Of a stretch of 64,000 bases of DNA, positions 19,014 to 28,335 are shown in pieces. Source of the stretch: Lacisediminihabitans profunda (GTDB lineage Bacteria; Actinomycetota; Actinomycetes; Actinomycetales; Microbacteriaceae). Under the pieces are notes generated by a model. That model was given only the letters and a program-made list of their open reading frames with translations, was not told the origin of the DNA and did not search any database. A program made the translations under genes and the position numbers. The stretch covers positions 355,256-419,255 of the forward strand of contig NZ_VRMG01000004.1 in the NCBI RefSeq assembly GCF_008040105.1. The letters run 5' to 3'. Position 1 is the stretch's first letter. The number at the start of each line of letters is the position of its first letter.

Positions 19014-21494
19014 ATGACTACTCCCGAAATCCCCACCGCACAGCCCGCCGGCGAACGAATCGACAATGTCGACGTCTCCGCCGAGATGGAAGGCTCGTTC
19101 CTCGAGTACGCATACTCGGTCATCTACTCCCGGGCCCTTCCTGACGCCCGGGACGGCCTCAAGCCGGTGCAGCGCCGCATCCTCTACCAGATGACCGAAA
19201 TGGGCCTGCGCCCGGATCGCGGACACGTGAAGTCCGCGCGCGTCACCGGCGAGGTGATGGGCAAGCTCCACCCGCACGGCGACTCCTCGATCTACGACGC
19301 GATGGTGCGCCTCGCCCAGAGTTTCATCCTGCGGGTGCCCCTGATCGACGGGCACGGCAACTTCGGATCCCTCGACGACGGTCCGGCCGCCGCCCGCTAC
19401 ACCGAGGCGAGGCTCGCCCCGGCCGCGATGGCGATGACCGAGAACCTCGACGAGGACGTCGTCGACTTCGTTCCCAACTACGACAACCAGCTGACCCAGC
19501 CGGAGGTTCTCCCCTCCGCCTTCCCCAACCTGCTGGTGAACGGCGCGGCCGGTATCGCGGTCGGCATGGCCACGAACATGGCGCCGCACAACCTGATCGA
19601 GGTCGTGGGCGCCGCCCGGCACCTCATCGACAACCCGAACGCCTCGCTCGACGACCTCATGTCGTTCGTGCCGGGCCCCGACCTCCCCACCGGCGGCACC
19701 ATCATCGGGCTCGCCGGAATCCGTGACGCCTACGAGACCGGCCGGGGCAGCTTCCGCACCCGCGCCAGGGTCTCGGTGGAGAACCTCACGGCGCGCAAGG
19801 TGGGCCTCGTGATCACCGAGCTGCCGTACATGGTCGGCGCGGAGAAGGTGATCGAGAAGATCAAGGACGGCGTCAACTCGAAGAAGCTCAGCGGCATCTC
19901 CGACGTCACCGACCTCACCGACCGACTGCACGGCACGCGGCTCGTCGTCGGCATCAAGACGGGGTTCAGTCCGGCTGCCGTGCTCGAGCAGCTGTACCGC
20001 TACACGCCGCTCGAGGACTCGTTCAACATCAACAACGTGGCGCTCGTCAACGGCGGCCCGAAGACGCTCGGCCTGCGCGAGCTGCTGCAGGTGTACATCG
20101 ACCATCGCATCTCGGTCGTCACCCGCCGCAGCCAGTTCCGCCTCGCGCGCAAGAAGGACCGCCTGCACCTCGTGGAGGGCCTCCTCGTCGCGATCCTCGA
20201 CATCGACGAGGTGATCCAGGTCATCCGCACGAGCGACGACTCGGAGGAGGCCCGCACCCGCCTCATCGACGTGTTCGACCTCAGCCAGATCCAGGCCGAA
20301 TACATCCTCGAGCTCCGGCTTCGCCGACTGACCAAGTTCTCCCGGATCGAGCTCGAGGCCGAGCGTGACGAGCTGATGGCCGCCATCGCCGTGCTGGAGG
20401 AGCTGCTCTCGGTGCCGCAACGGGTGCGGCAGCTCGTGTCCGATGAGCTGGAGCAGGTGGCCGAGCAGTTCGGCACCCCGAGGCGCACGCTGCTCACCGA
20501 GGCCCGCCCCAGCGTCGCGACATCGTCCAGTTCGCGGTCGGCCCCCGTGCTCGAAATCGCGGACACTCCGTGCCTGGTCCTGCTCTCCACGACCGGCCGC
20601 GCCATCCGGGTCGACCTGCCGGAGAGCCCGTCGGATGCCCCGCCCCGGGCCGCGAGGCGCAGCAAGCACGACGCGATCCTCTCCTCCATCGTCACGACGA
20701 GCCGCGCAGAGATCGGGGCGATCACCTCGCTCGGCCGGCTCATCCGCCTCACCCCCGTGGACCTGCCGGTGGTGCCGGAGAACTCCGTGCAGCTCGCCGC
20801 CGGGGTGCGCATCGCGGACTACCTCGCCATCGACGGCAAGCGGGAGCGGGTGCTCTCCCTCGTCTCGCTCACCTCCGAGCAGCCGATCGCGATCGGAACC
20901 CGCCAGGGCGTGGTGAAGCGTCTCGCGCCCGGCGACCACCCGAACCGACCGGACTTCGAGGTCATCGCCCTCAAACCGGGCGACCAGGTCGTGGGGGTCA
21001 GGCAGTCCGGCGAGTCGGATGAACTGCTCTTCATCACCTCGGACGCCCAGCTGCTGCACTTCCCCGCCTCCGCCGTGCGCCCGCAGGGCCGCACCGCGGG
21101 GGGCATGGCGGGCATCAACCTCTCCGCCAAGGCCGAGGTGGTCTTCTTCGGTGCGATCGATCCGGCCGCCGATCCCGTCGTCGCCACCGTGTCGGGCAGC
21201 ACGTCGACAATCGCCGGCACCGACCCCGGGCGAGCGAAGGTGTCGCTGCTCTCCGAGTTCCCCGGCAAGGGTCGGGCGACCGGCGGCGTGCGGGCGCACT
21301 CCTTCCTCAAGGGCGAGGACGTGCTCTCGGTCGCGTGGGCCGGTCCATCCCCCGCCCTCGCGGTCGGCCCGGACGGGTCGGTGCGCGCGCTCCCGGATGC
21401 CGGGGCGAAGCGGGATGCGTCCGGCACGCCACTCGACGGCGTCATCGGCTCCATCGGCACCTCCATCGCGCCCGACGCGGAAGCCGTCGAATAG
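19014..21494 (+). CDS. parC: DNA topoisomerase IV subunit A (GyrA-like)
   Basis: This 826-residue type IIA topoisomerase cleavage subunit has the catalytic Tyr129 in [12 protein letters not shown], preceded by the quinolone-resistance region [19 protein letters not shown]. The coiled-coil gate extends to about residue 500. The C-terminal beta-pinwheel begins near residue 510 with blades such as [13 protein letters not shown] and [13 protein letters not shown]. The classic GyrA box (QRRGGKG) is not seen, which fits ParC rather than GyrA. Together with the ParE-like gene at 24662-26758 it should form the decatenase used at chromosome segregation. The two genes face each other and are separated by about 3.2 kb, instead of forming one operon. 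Confidence 0.9.
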   Translation: MTTPEIPTAQPAGERIDNVDVSAEMEGSFLEYAYSVIYSRALPDARDGLKPVQRRILYQMTEMGLRPDRGHVKSARVTGEVMGKLHPHGDSSIYDAMVRLAQSFILRVPLIDGHGNFGSLDDGPAAARYTEARLAPAAMAMTENLDEDVVDFVPNYDNQLTQPEVLPSAFPNLLVNGAAGIAVGMATNMAPHNLIEVVGAARHLIDNPNASLDDLMSFVPGPDLPTGGTIIGLAGIRDAYETGRGSFRTRARVSVENLTARKVGLVITELPYMVGAEKVIEKIKDGVNSKKLSGISDVTDLTDRLHGTRLVVGIKTGFSPAAVLEQLYRYTPLEDSFNINNVALVNGGPKTLGLRELLQVYIDHRISVVTRRSQFRLARKKDRLHLVEGLLVAILDIDEVIQVIRTSDDSEEARTRLIDVFDLSQIQAEYILELRLRRLTKFSRIELEAERDELMAAIAVLEELLSVPQRVRQLVSDELEQVAEQFGTPRRTLLTEARPSVATSSSSRSAPVLEIADTPCLVLLSTTGRAIRVDLPESPSDAPPRAARRSKHDAILSSIVTTSRAEIGAITSLGRLIRLTPVDLPVVPENSVQLAAGVRIADYLAIDGKRERVLSLVSLTSEQPIAIGTRQGVVKRLAPGDHPNRPDFEVIALKPGDQVVGVRQSGESDELLFITSDAQLLHFPASAVRPQGRTAGGMAGINLSAKAEVVFFGAIDPAADPVVATVSGSTSTIAGTDPGRAKVSLLSEFPGKGRATGGVRAHSFLKGEDVLSVAWAGPSPALAVGPDGSVRALPDAGAKRDASGTPLDGVIGSIGTSIAPDAEAVE

Positions 21495-21516
21495 CCGAAC
21501 GGGAGCGGCTGCCCGA

Positions 21517-21609
21517 CTCGCGGCGGGAGAGGCGCCTCGGCGGCGGGGGTTACGACTCCCTCCGCCAGCACTTCTCCCCGCCGAGGCCGGACGCAAGTCC
21601 CGCCGCGAG
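21517..21609. repeat. 93-bp palindromic repeat, family B, copy 1
   Basis: The outer arms CTCGCGGCGGGA and TCCCGCCGCGAG are perfect inverted repeats. The inner part contains GCGGGGGTTAC and TCCCCGCCG. It lies just after the parC stop and before the convergent HNH gene stop, so terminator activity is possible. The copy at 22705-22797 has the same length and the same module order, except that the two short pyrimidine-rich modules (GACTCCCTCCGC and AAGTCCCGCCGCG) are exchanged between their positions. Confidence 0.75.
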
Positions 21610-21623
21610 GTGCCGGCGCCGCC

Positions 21624-21998
21624 CTACCCCCGAATGTCGTCGACGACGATCTCATCGGGCGTCGCGAGCGCGGCGCGCACCTCGACGAACCGCACGAGGA
21701 AGCGGCGCTCGTCCAGCTTCTTCCGCCGCATCCAGCTCGTCACCTCGTCGTTGCTCTTGCTCGCATTGCACGCCCCGCAGGCCGGAACGATGTTGTCGAG
21801 CGTGTAGCGACCGCCTCGAGAGATGGGCTGCACGCAGTCGCGCTGCAACGGACGATCGCTCGCCCCGCAGTATGCACAGCCTCCCCACAGCCGTTGCAGC
21901 GTCGACCATTGGGCCGGGGTGAGATCGTGCTCGACCAGGGCCATACGCCGTTTGCGGCGACGGGCCGCCTTGGCAGCGCGACTGTTCGGGTGGAGCAC
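21624..21998 (-). CDS. Small HNH endonuclease
   Basis: This 124-residue basic protein contains a compact HNH module. A zinc-binding CxxC (GGCAYCGASD) is followed by QRDCVQPISRGGRYTLDNIVPACGACNASKS, in which the second CxxC and the Asp-Asn of the beta-beta-alpha metal fold are visible. The first catalytic His position is occupied by a Cys/Val context (RDCVQPISRGG rather than DHV.P.SRGG). Activity may therefore be altered, although this D-H to D-C change occurs in this subgroup. The N-terminus is very Arg/Lys-rich. It stands alone, between two 93-bp palindromic repeats. Stand-alone HNH proteins of this size are found in phages and mobile elements, but no such element is seen around it. Confidence 0.8.
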   Translation of the reverse strand: MLHPNSRAAKAARRRKRRMALVEHDLTPAQWSTLQRLWGGCAYCGASDRPLQRDCVQPISRGGRYTLDNIVPACGACNASKSNDEVTSWMRRKKLDERRFLVRFVEVRAALATPDEIVVDDIRG

Positions 21999-22183
21999 GA
22001 GGTCAGCTTAAGCTGCCCAGGCGATCCGGGGCGTGACCGACCCGGGGATGATCCGGCGGCCTTCGCCGCCGGGACGAAGGTCACGTCGGGGTGCTGGCGA
22101 CGGTTGTACAGTCGCGCACAGCAGCTTCATTTGTGAGTGCGTGCGTCTGGAGACGGACGCCTCCGCGGCGAAAGGATGCACTC

Positions 22184-22675
22184 ATGACGATCCCCGGCGG
22201 CACACCGCAAGTGACGGCGAGCACCCCACGGCTTCAGCCACGATGGTTCATCAAGCTCTTCTGGAAGGCGCACCGAGCCGCGTTCCGGATCACCGGGGGC
22301 CGTCGTGGCCTGTGGGCGGCCAGGCCCGAACGCTGGGGAACCCTGTGGCTGACCACGACGGGACGCCGAAGCGGCCAGGAAAGGTCGGTGATCGTCGGCT
22401 ACCTCGAGGATGGCCCGAACCTCGTGACCATGGCGATGAACGGGTGGGGCGAGGCAGAGCCCGCCTGGTGGCTGAACCTTCAGGCGAACCCACGGGCGCG
22501 GGTACGACTGGCCGAGGGCACCCGTGAGGTCGTCGCTCACGCGGCCATCGGAGAGGAACGTGTGCGGCTGTGGGATCGCTGGCGCGCGCTCGACAAGGAT
22601 CTCGACGGGTATGCCCGCCGGCGCCCGGCCGAGACCGCGGTGGTGGTGCTCGAACCGGTGGCAGCACCGTCCTGA
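22184..22675 (+). CDS. Deazaflavin-dependent (F420) nitroreductase-family protein
   Basis: This 163-residue protein belongs to the DDN/DUF385 family of small split-barrel oxidoreductases that use the deazaflavin F420. Typical motifs are LTTTGRRSGQERSVIVGYLEDG near residues 55-80 and EPAWWLNLQANPRARVRL near residues 90-110. Length is right for the family. I place the start at the ATG at 22184, preceded by GAAAGG. The frame remains open 31 codons upstream without family similarity. The substrate is unknown, and F420 use is a family-level inference. It lies with the HNH gene between two 93-bp repeats. Confidence 0.88.
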   Translation: MTIPGGTPQVTASTPRLQPRWFIKLFWKAHRAAFRITGGRRGLWAARPERWGTLWLTTTGRRSGQERSVIVGYLEDGPNLVTMAMNGWGEAEPAWWLNLQANPRARVRLAEGTREVVAHAAIGEERVRLWDRWRALDKDLDGYARRRPAETAVVVLEPVAAPS

Positions 22676-22704
22676 GTTCCCGGCCGCGGGAGGCGTTGCC
22701 ACTT

Positions 22705-22797
22705 CTCGCGGCGGGAGATGAGTTGTCGGGGCGGGGGTTACAAGTCCCGCCGCGACAATATATCCCCGCCGTGAGCGCGCACGACTCCCTCCGCGGG
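22705..22797. repeat. 93-bp palindromic repeat, family B, copy 2
   Basis: This copy has the same 93-base length as the one at 21517-21609. Shared blocks are CTCGCGGCGGGAGA at the left end, CGGGGGTTAC in the middle and TCCCCGCCG to the right. The two short modules between them are swapped relative to copy 1, and the right end (CCCTCCGCGGG) is a less perfect complement of the left arm. It lies in the 256-base gap between the F420-type oxidoreductase and DUF952 genes. Confidence 0.7.
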
Positions 22798-22840
22798 TGA
22801 GGCACCTCCACAGGGATGAGTGACCTAGTAACATGAGGAA

Positions 22841-22927
22841 GTGTCCAACATCAGCAGGCTTGCGAACTCTTTCGGCGGAGCGGTGACGGCCTACGCTCGC
22901 GTTCCGGCATGCGAAGCTCTAGCCTGA
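22841..22927 (+). CDS. Candidate 28-residue micro-ORF or gene remnant
   Basis: A GTG-started frame of 28 codons follows the sequence ATGAGGAA and ends 4 bases before the DUF952 stop on the other strand. The predicted peptide reads VSNISRLANSF then GGAVTAYARVPACEALA. I do not recognise it. Third-position GC is only moderate. It could be a real small amphipathic peptide, the surviving N-terminus of a decayed gene, or chance. Nothing else in this interval looks coding. Confidence 0.2.
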   Translation: MSNISRLANSFGGAVTAYARVPACEALA

Positions 22928-22931
22928 CCGC

Positions 22932-23291
22932 TCAGACCATGGCACCCTCGACGGTGAACCGCCCGTCGGCGTCGAAGCGGGCTGCGGAGACCCGCGTGAC
23001 GAAGACCGGCAGGATCGGCCCGTAGAGATGCGGGAAAAGTTCGCCGCCGCCGTCCTCGAGCCTGACCTCGACGCCGGACTCGCTGGCGGCGGCCTCGTCG
23101 ATCTCGAGCACGACGAGGGGCTCGGAGTCGTCGGCGTAGAACCGTGTCGCGACGGCGCCGAGCTGCGCCGCGGTCGAGGCGTGGATGAACCCGGTCGACT
23201 CGAGAGTCGCGCCGCGGCTCGACACGCGGTACGCGCCATCCCGCAGTGCGGCGGCCCAGTCGGCGGCGTGGGCGATGTGGAAGATGGTCAC
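22932..23291 (-). CDS. DUF952 family protein
   Basis: This 119-residue soluble protein has the family start FHIAHAADWAAALRDGAYR and the signature STGFIHASTAAQLGAVATRFY (His and Ser conserved), then LVVLEIDE and FPHLYGPI. The fold is related to ADP-ribosyltransferase-like or glutathione-S-transferase-like small proteins in various annotations, but no activity is established. It is divergent from the permease gene with 53 bases between starts. Confidence 0.88.
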   Translation of the reverse strand: MTIFHIAHAADWAAALRDGAYRVSSRGATLESTGFIHASTAAQLGAVATRFYADDSEPLVVLEIDEAAASESGVEVRLEDGGGELFPHLYGPILPVFVTRVSAARFDADGRFTVEGAMV

Positions 23292-23344
23292 GCCCCGAGC
23301 CTAGGCGTCACCATCTAGCCACGCGGGTGTCCTAGGCTTCGCGA

Positions 23345-24604
23345 GTGACCTCCCAGCCAGCCCTGTCCCGTCGCCTCGGCCTGTCCGACGCGGTCTTCAT
23401 CGGGCTCGGGTCGATGATCGGCGCCGGAGTCTTCGCCGCCTTCACCCCGGCGGCCCGCGCGGCGGGCAACGGCCTCCTCATCGGACTGGTCGTAGCCGCG
23501 ATCGTGGCCTTCTGCAACGCGACCTCCTCGGCTCAGCTTGCCGCCGTGTATCCCTCCTCCGGCGGCACCTACGTCTACGGCCGGGAGCGGCTCGGACCGT
23601 GGTGGGGTTTTCTCGCCGGGTGGAGCTTCGTCATCGGCAAGATCGCGAGCTGTGCCGCCATGGCGCTCACCTTCGCCGCGTACGCCGCGCCGGCCGGCTG
23701 GGAACGCCCCGTCGCCGTCGCCGCCGTCGTGGGACTCGCCGCGGTCAACTACGTCGGCGTCACCCGCACCGCCCTCGTCACGAGGGTCATCGTCGTGATC
23801 TCCCTGCTCGCCCTCGCGGTCGTCGTCGCGGCCGGGGCGACCGAGGGGCCGGGCGCCGGCGCCTGGACCGGCGGAGCCCTCGTCTCGCACGGCTGGTACG
23901 GCATCCTGCAGTCGGCCGGTCTTCTCTTCTTCGCCTTCGCCGGCTACGCGCGCATCGCGACCATGGGCGAGGAGGTGCGCGACCCGTCGCGGACGATCCC
24001 GCTGGCCATCACCATCGCCCTCGCCATCACCGTCGTCGTCTACGGAGCGATCGCGGTGACCACCCTGGGTGCCCTCGGCGCTCCGGGCGTCGCCGCGTCG
24101 ACCACCCCGCTCGCCGACACCGTGCGGGCCAGCGGATGGGCGTGGGCCGGCCTCGTGGTGCGGGTCGGCGCCGCGGCGGCCTCGCTCGGCGCCCTGCTCG
24201 CCCTCATCGCCGGGATCGGCCGCACGACCCTGGCCATGGCGCGCGAGGGCGACCTGCCCCGCTGGCTCGCGGCCGTGCATCCGCGCTACCGGGTGCCGCA
24301 CCGCGCCGAGGTGGCGATCGCGGTCGTGGTCGTCACGCTCGTACTCACCATCGACCTCCGCGGGGCCATCGGCTTCTCCTCGTTCGGGGTACTGCTCTAC
24401 TATTTCGTGGCCAACGTCGCGGCCCTCAGCCAGCCGCGAGAGCAGAGACGCTACCCCCGCGCAGTTCAGGTGGTCGGCGCCCTCGCCTGCCTGACCCTGG
24501 TCGTCACCCTGCCGGCCGCGGGCATCGTCGTCGGCGTGATCGTGATCCTCGCCGGGGTGGCCTACCGCCTCCTCTCTCGCCGAGCGAACCGGCGAAGAGC
24601 ATGA
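23345..24604 (+). CDS. APC-superfamily amino acid permease
   Basis: This 419-residue integral membrane transporter has about 12 hydrophobic segments. The N-terminal substrate-binding signature is GLGSMIGAGVFAAFTPAARAAG (helix 1). Helix 3 contains SSGGTYVYGRERLGPWWGFLAGW, and the conserved loop GEEVRDPSRTIPLAI follows helix 6. These are hallmarks of the amino acid-polyamine-organocation family. Substrate specificity cannot be read from the sequence, and the short C-terminus is typical of cationic or small neutral amino acid permeases in actinobacteria. It begins at a GTG. It is convergent with parE. Confidence 0.92.
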   Translation: MTSQPALSRRLGLSDAVFIGLGSMIGAGVFAAFTPAARAAGNGLLIGLVVAAIVAFCNATSSAQLAAVYPSSGGTYVYGRERLGPWWGFLAGWSFVIGKIASCAAMALTFAAYAAPAGWERPVAVAAVVGLAAVNYVGVTRTALVTRVIVVISLLALAVVVAAGATEGPGAGAWTGGALVSHGWYGILQSAGLLFFAFAGYARIATMGEEVRDPSRTIPLAITIALAITVVVYGAIAVTTLGALGAPGVAASTTPLADTVRASGWAWAGLVVRVGAAAASLGALLALIAGIGRTTLAMAREGDLPRWLAAVHPRYRVPHRAEVAIAVVVVTLVLTIDLRGAIGFSSFGVLLYYFVANVAALSQPREQRRYPRAVQVVGALACLTLVVTLPAAGIVVGVIVILAGVAYRLLSRRANRRRA

Positions 24605-24661
24605 TGGCGTGACGGATCCCTGGCGGCACGGCGATGCCTTGGCCACCGTGCCGGCGTAACC

Positions 24662-26758
24662 CTAGACGTCGATACGCTCGCGGGAGAGCGCGTCCGAGCC
24701 GGCGATGATGAAGTCCTTGCGCGGGGCCACGTCGTTGCCCATGAGCAGCTCGAAGACCCGCTCGGCGTTGACGGCATCCGTGATCTGCACTCGACGGAGG
24801 GTGCGGTGTCTGCGGTCCATCGTGGTGTTCGCGAGCTGGTCGGCATCCATCTCGCCGAGGCCCTTGTAGCGCTGGATGGGGTCCTGGTAGCGCTTGTTGC
24901 TGCGCTTGAGCCCGGCCAGCACCCCGTTCAGTTCCGCCTCGGAGTACGTGTAGATGGTCTCGTTCGGCTTGGTGCCAGGGTTCATCACGATCACCCGGTG
25001 CAACGGCGGCACGGCCGCGTAGACCCGCCCGTCGCGGATCATGTCCGGCATGTAGCGGAAGAACAGCGTGAGCAGGAGGGTGCGGATGTGCGCGCCGTCG
25101 ACATCCGCGTCGCTCATGATGATGACCTTGCCGTAGCGGGCGGAGGAGAGGTCGAAGCTGCGGCCGGACCCGGCTCCGATCACCTGGATGATCGACGCGC
25201 ACTCCGAGTTCGACAGCATGTCCGAAACGGAGGCCTTCTGCACGTTGAGGATCTTGCCGCGGATCGGCAGCAGCGCCTGGTACTCGCTGTCCCGCGCGAG
25301 CTTGGCGGTGCCGAGGGCGGAGTCGCCCTCCACGATGAACAGCTCGCTGTTGGCGACGTCGTTCGATCGGCAGTCCACGAGCTTCGCGGGCAGCGACGAG
25401 TTCTCGAGCGCGTTCTTGCGGCGCTGGGTCTCCTTGTGGGCACGAGCGGAGATGCGCGACTTCATCTCGGCGACGATCTTGTCGAGCACGAGGGCGGACT
25501 GGGTCTTGTCGTCGCGCTTGCTCGATCCGAACCGTTCGGCCATCGTCTTCGCGACCACGTTCGCCACGATATTGCGTACCGCCGGGGTGCCGAGGATCTC
25601 CTTGGTCTGGCCCTCGAACTGCGGTTCGGGAAGCCGAACCGTCAGCACCGCGGTGAGGCCGGCCAGGATGTCGTCCTTCTCGATCTTCTCGACGCTGTTC
25701 GCTCCAGTGCCGACCTTCAACCGGCGGGCGTTCTGCTCGACCTGGGAACGCAGGAACTTGAGCATTCCCGCCTCGAAACCGGCCTGGTGCGTTCCGCCCT
25801 TCGGGGTGGCGATGATGTTGACGTAGCTGCGGAAAACCGTGTCGTAGCCGGTGCCCCAGCGCAGCGCGATGTCCACCTCGCACTCGCGCGAGAGCTCGGT
25901 CGCAACCATGTGGCCCTTGTCGTCGAGCACGGGGACCGTCTCGGTGAAGGTGCCGGCACCGCTCATGCGCCAGGTGTCGGTGAGGGCCGTGTCCGGGGCG
26001 AGGAAGTCGACGTATTCGGCGATGCCACCCTCGAAGCGGAAGGTCTCCCGCGTCGGCTCATCGCCGCGCTCGTCTCGGATGTCGATCCCCAGGCCGCGCA
26101 CGAGGAAGGCGGTCTGCCGCGCCCGGGTGACCAGCTCCTCGGTCTGGAAGGTGGTGCCGCGGCTGAAGATCTGCGGATCGGCCCAGTACCGAACGCGCGT
26201 GCCGGTGACCCCCTTCGCCACCTTGCCGACGACCCGCAGCTCGCTACGACTCTCGAACGGGGTGAAGACCGCGCTCGGCGTCGGCTCGCCGAGGTCGGTG
26301 AAGATGCCGGGCTCTCCCCGGTGAAACGACATCGCCCAGGTCTTGCCGTCCCGGTCGACCTCGACGTCGAGCCGCTCGGAGAGGGCGTTGACGACGGAGG
26401 CGCCCACGCCGTGCAGTCCCCCGGAGGCGGCATACGATCCGCTGCCGAACTTTCCGCCGGCGTGCAGCTTGGTGAAGACCACTTCCACGCCGGAGAGGCC
26501 GGTCTTCGGCTCGATGTCCACCGGGATCCCGCGGGCCGTGTCCCGAACCTCGACGCTGTTGTCCTTGTGCAGGATCACGGAAATCTCTCCGCCGTGCCCG
26601 CCGAGTGCCTCGTCGACGGAGTTGTCGATGATCTCCCAGAGGCAGTGCATGAGACCGCGAGAGTCCGTGGAGCCGATGTACATTCCGGGCCGCTTGCGTA
26701 CGGCCTCGAGGCCCTCCAACACCGACAGGTGCCTCGCCGAGTAATCGGAACTCGCCAC
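24662..26758 (-). CDS. parE: DNA topoisomerase IV subunit B (GyrB-like)
   Basis: This 698-residue ATPase subunit of a type IIA topoisomerase starts at the GTG at 26758, preceded by GAGGAGA. The frame upstream extends through non-coding sequence. The GHKL ATPase domain has EIIDNSVDEALGG, DTARGIPVD and GGLHGVGASVVNALS. The TOPRIM domain has SELFIVEGDSALGTAK and IMSDADVDGAHIRTLLLTLFF. The C-terminus ends normally with NDVAPRKDFI. It pairs with the ParC-like gene. Because the two are convergent rather than in an operon, they must be expressed from separate promoters. Confidence 0.92.
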   Translation of the reverse strand: MASSDYSARHLSVLEGLEAVRKRPGMYIGSTDSRGLMHCLWEIIDNSVDEALGGHGGEISVILHKDNSVEVRDTARGIPVDIEPKTGLSGVEVVFTKLHAGGKFGSGSYAASGGLHGVGASVVNALSERLDVEVDRDGKTWAMSFHRGEPGIFTDLGEPTPSAVFTPFESRSELRVVGKVAKGVTGTRVRYWADPQIFSRGTTFQTEELVTRARQTAFLVRGLGIDIRDERGDEPTRETFRFEGGIAEYVDFLAPDTALTDTWRMSGAGTFTETVPVLDDKGHMVATELSRECEVDIALRWGTGYDTVFRSYVNIIATPKGGTHQAGFEAGMLKFLRSQVEQNARRLKVGTGANSVEKIEKDDILAGLTAVLTVRLPEPQFEGQTKEILGTPAVRNIVANVVAKTMAERFGSSKRDDKTQSALVLDKIVAEMKSRISARAHKETQRRKNALENSSLPAKLVDCRSNDVANSELFIVEGDSALGTAKLARDSEYQALLPIRGKILNVQKASVSDMLSNSECASIIQVIGAGSGRSFDLSSARYGKVIIMSDADVDGAHIRTLLLTLFFRYMPDMIRDGRVYAAVPPLHRVIVMNPGTKPNETIYTYSEAELNGVLAGLKRSNKRYQDPIQRYKGLGEMDADQLANTTMDRRHRTLRRVQITDAVNAERVFELLMGNDVAPRKDFIIAGSDALSRERIDV

Positions 26759-26984
26759 GAATGTCTCCTCACGCCCGGCCCGTCTCCAGGGCATCAAGGA
26801 ATGGATGGGAGCCGGACCGTGTTCTAGCTTAACGACAGCGGATGACACCGCCGCCGCACGACACCCCCCTAGAACTGGGTCTACGCGTTCAGCGAAATAC
26901 AGGCCTTTTGTCGCCCCTTTGTAACATGGGCGTGTTTGTATAGGGGTAAGAAATTTTTCGATTAGGGAACTGGAGGAGCATCTC

Positions 26985-27221
26985 ATGTCACAGATTGCAC
27001 CCGAAACAACTGCACTGGACGAGGTCGACTCCAGCCACCAGCTCACCGCGTCCGACCGCTGCGACAGCTGCGGCGCCCAGGCGTACATTCGAGTGGCCAT
27101 CGGTTCGAGCGAACTGTTCTTCTGTGCCCACCACGGCAAGAAGTACCAGGAGAAGCTCGCCGCGGTCGCGAGTGACTGGCACGACGAGTCGGCTCGCCTG
27201 CTGCAGGACCACCGCTCCTAA
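26985..27221 (+). CDS. DUF7455-like small zinc-binding protein
   Basis: This 78-residue protein carries a Cys pair in DRCDSCGAQAYIRV and a downstream CAHHGKKY, consistent with a small zinc site. It matches the actinobacterial family with the sequence TASDRCDSCGAQA that is annotated DUF7455. Its function is unknown. A strong ribosome-binding site (CTGGAGGAG) lies 7 bases before the ATG, suggesting high expression. An AT-rich promoter-like stretch (TATAGG at about 26939-26944) is visible. A clear hairpin terminator follows, so it is monocistronic. Confidence 0.85.
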   Translation: MSQIAPETTALDEVDSSHQLTASDRCDSCGAQAYIRVAIGSSELFFCAHHGKKYQEKLAAVASDWHDESARLLQDHRS

Positions 27222-27240
27222 GCCAACGACGCTTCACCCC

Positions 27241-27269
27241 AGCGCCTCCGGCCTCGTGCCGGGGGCGCT
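27241..27269. terminator. Hairpin terminator between convergent genes
   Basis: AGCGCC-T-CCGGC / GCCGG-G-GGCGCT forms a strong 12-bp stem with a CTCGT loop. It lies 20 bases after the DUF7455 stop and 20 bases before the stop of the leftward racemase-like gene. There is no long T-tract, but position and stem strength support a bidirectional terminator. Confidence 0.75.
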
Positions 27270-27288
27270 GCGTGGTTAAGCGCCCTCG

Positions 27289-28335
27289 TTAGACCCCGAC
27301 GTAGCGCCGCGGGATGCGCGGACTCAACCGAGTGACGATCTCCTCGCCGATGGTGCCGAGCGCGTCCCCCCACTCCTGCAGGGTGGGCTCACCACGCGTG
27401 CCTGGGCCCACCAGCACGGCGATGTCTCCGGTTCCCACCGGCGCGGCGCCGACCGCCACCTCGAGGCTGTCAACGTCGACCGACACGATGAGATAACGCT
27501 CTCCGCCGATCGCGAGCTCCATGGCCCCTGCCGCCGACCCCGGAATCCCGTCGCCGAATCCGGTGGCCACCGTGGCGAGGCCGTCGTTCACGGCGATCAC
27601 CGGCGCGGCGAGGGTCAGCACCGGCTCCAAGCCGAGCGAGGCCGCGGTCACTCCCCCGCCCGGCGAGATGCCGTAGGAGAAGGCGCCCACCCGTACGAGG
27701 TCGAAGCGGGCGTCGGCGCGGGCGAACGACGCGGCACTCGCGGCAAGGTGTCGCACCGAGAATGCCGCCCCGAGCCCCTGGGCCATCGCTATGGCAGCGT
27801 GAAACTGCTCGATGGCCTCGCTGTCTTCGGCGTCCGACGCCTCAGCGATGTGGGTCCACACCCCCACGAGTTCCACGCGGTCTTCGAGCTCGAGGGCCCG
27901 CCGCACCAGCGACGGCCACTCCGCGGCGTCAGCCCCGTTGCGGTGCAGCCCGGTGTCGATCTTGAGATGCACGCGCGCCCGGCCCGCCGCGCCGGCCGTC
28001 GCAAGCTGGTCGAGCTGGTCGGCGGTCGAGACTCCGAGGTCGATTCCGGCCCCGATCGCGGCGGCGTAGTCCTCGACCGGCCCGAGCAGCCAGGCGAAGA
28101 TCGCGACATCGTCGTGGATGCCCGCCTCCCGCAGGCGCAGCCCCGTGGCGATATCGAGGCTGCCGATCCAGCCGACTCCCGCCTCCACGGCAACCCGCGC
28201 GATGGGGAGCAACCCGTGCCCGTAGGCGTCCGCCTTGACGATGGCCATGAGGCCCGCGGGGGCCACACGGGTGCGGATGCGGTCGAGGTTTCGGCGGTAC
28301 GCCGCGAGGTCGACCGTCACCTCGGCCCCGGTCAC
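27289..28335 (-). CDS. Alanine-racemase-like barrel subunit, catalytic tyrosine segment missing
   Basis: This 348-residue fold-type III PLP protein keeps the barrel residues of alanine racemase. The PLP Lys34 is in MAIVKADAYGHG, Arg is in HLKIDTGLHRNG, the THIA motif is in VGVWTHIAEASDAED, and the phosphate-binding region is near VRVGAFSYGISP. In the C-terminal domain the strand that normally carries the second catalytic base (Tyr265 in the Geobacillus enzyme, motif GVSYG.TY) is absent: the sequence runs from APVIAVND straight to GLATVATGFGDGIPG. The GRVCMDQ-type loop is VSVDVDS. It therefore looks unable to form a complete homodimeric site. Its GTG overlaps the stop of the upstream short racemase-like gene by four bases. 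I infer a heterodimer with that product. Whether the substrate is Ala or another amino acid is unknown. Confidence 0.85.
   Translation of the reverse strand: MTGAEVTVDLAAYRRNLDRIRTRVAPAGLMAIVKADAYGHGLLPIARVAVEAGVGWIGSLDIATGLRLREAGIHDDVAIFAWLLGPVEDYAAAIGAGIDLGVSTADQLDQLATAGAAGRARVHLKIDTGLHRNGADAAEWPSLVRRALELEDRVELVGVWTHIAEASDAEDSEAIEQFHAAIAMAQGLGAAFSVRHLAASAASFARADARFDLVRVGAFSYGISPGGGVTAASLGLEPVLTLAAPVIAVNDGLATVATGFGDGIPGSAAGAMELAIGGERYLIVSVDVDSLEVAVGAAPVGTGDIAVLVGPGTRGEPTLQEWGDALGTIGEEIVTRLSPRIPRRYVGV

Noticed and set aside
17856..21596. A 1246-codon minus-strand frame that would fuse the phosphatase to a long N-terminal extension
   Set aside because: The extension is only the antisense of parC. 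The phosphatase family starts at the ATG at 19001.
24806..26827. A 673-codon open frame on the plus strand opposite parE
   Set aside because: Antisense to a gene with all GyrB/ParE motifs; its composition is typical of a shadow frame.
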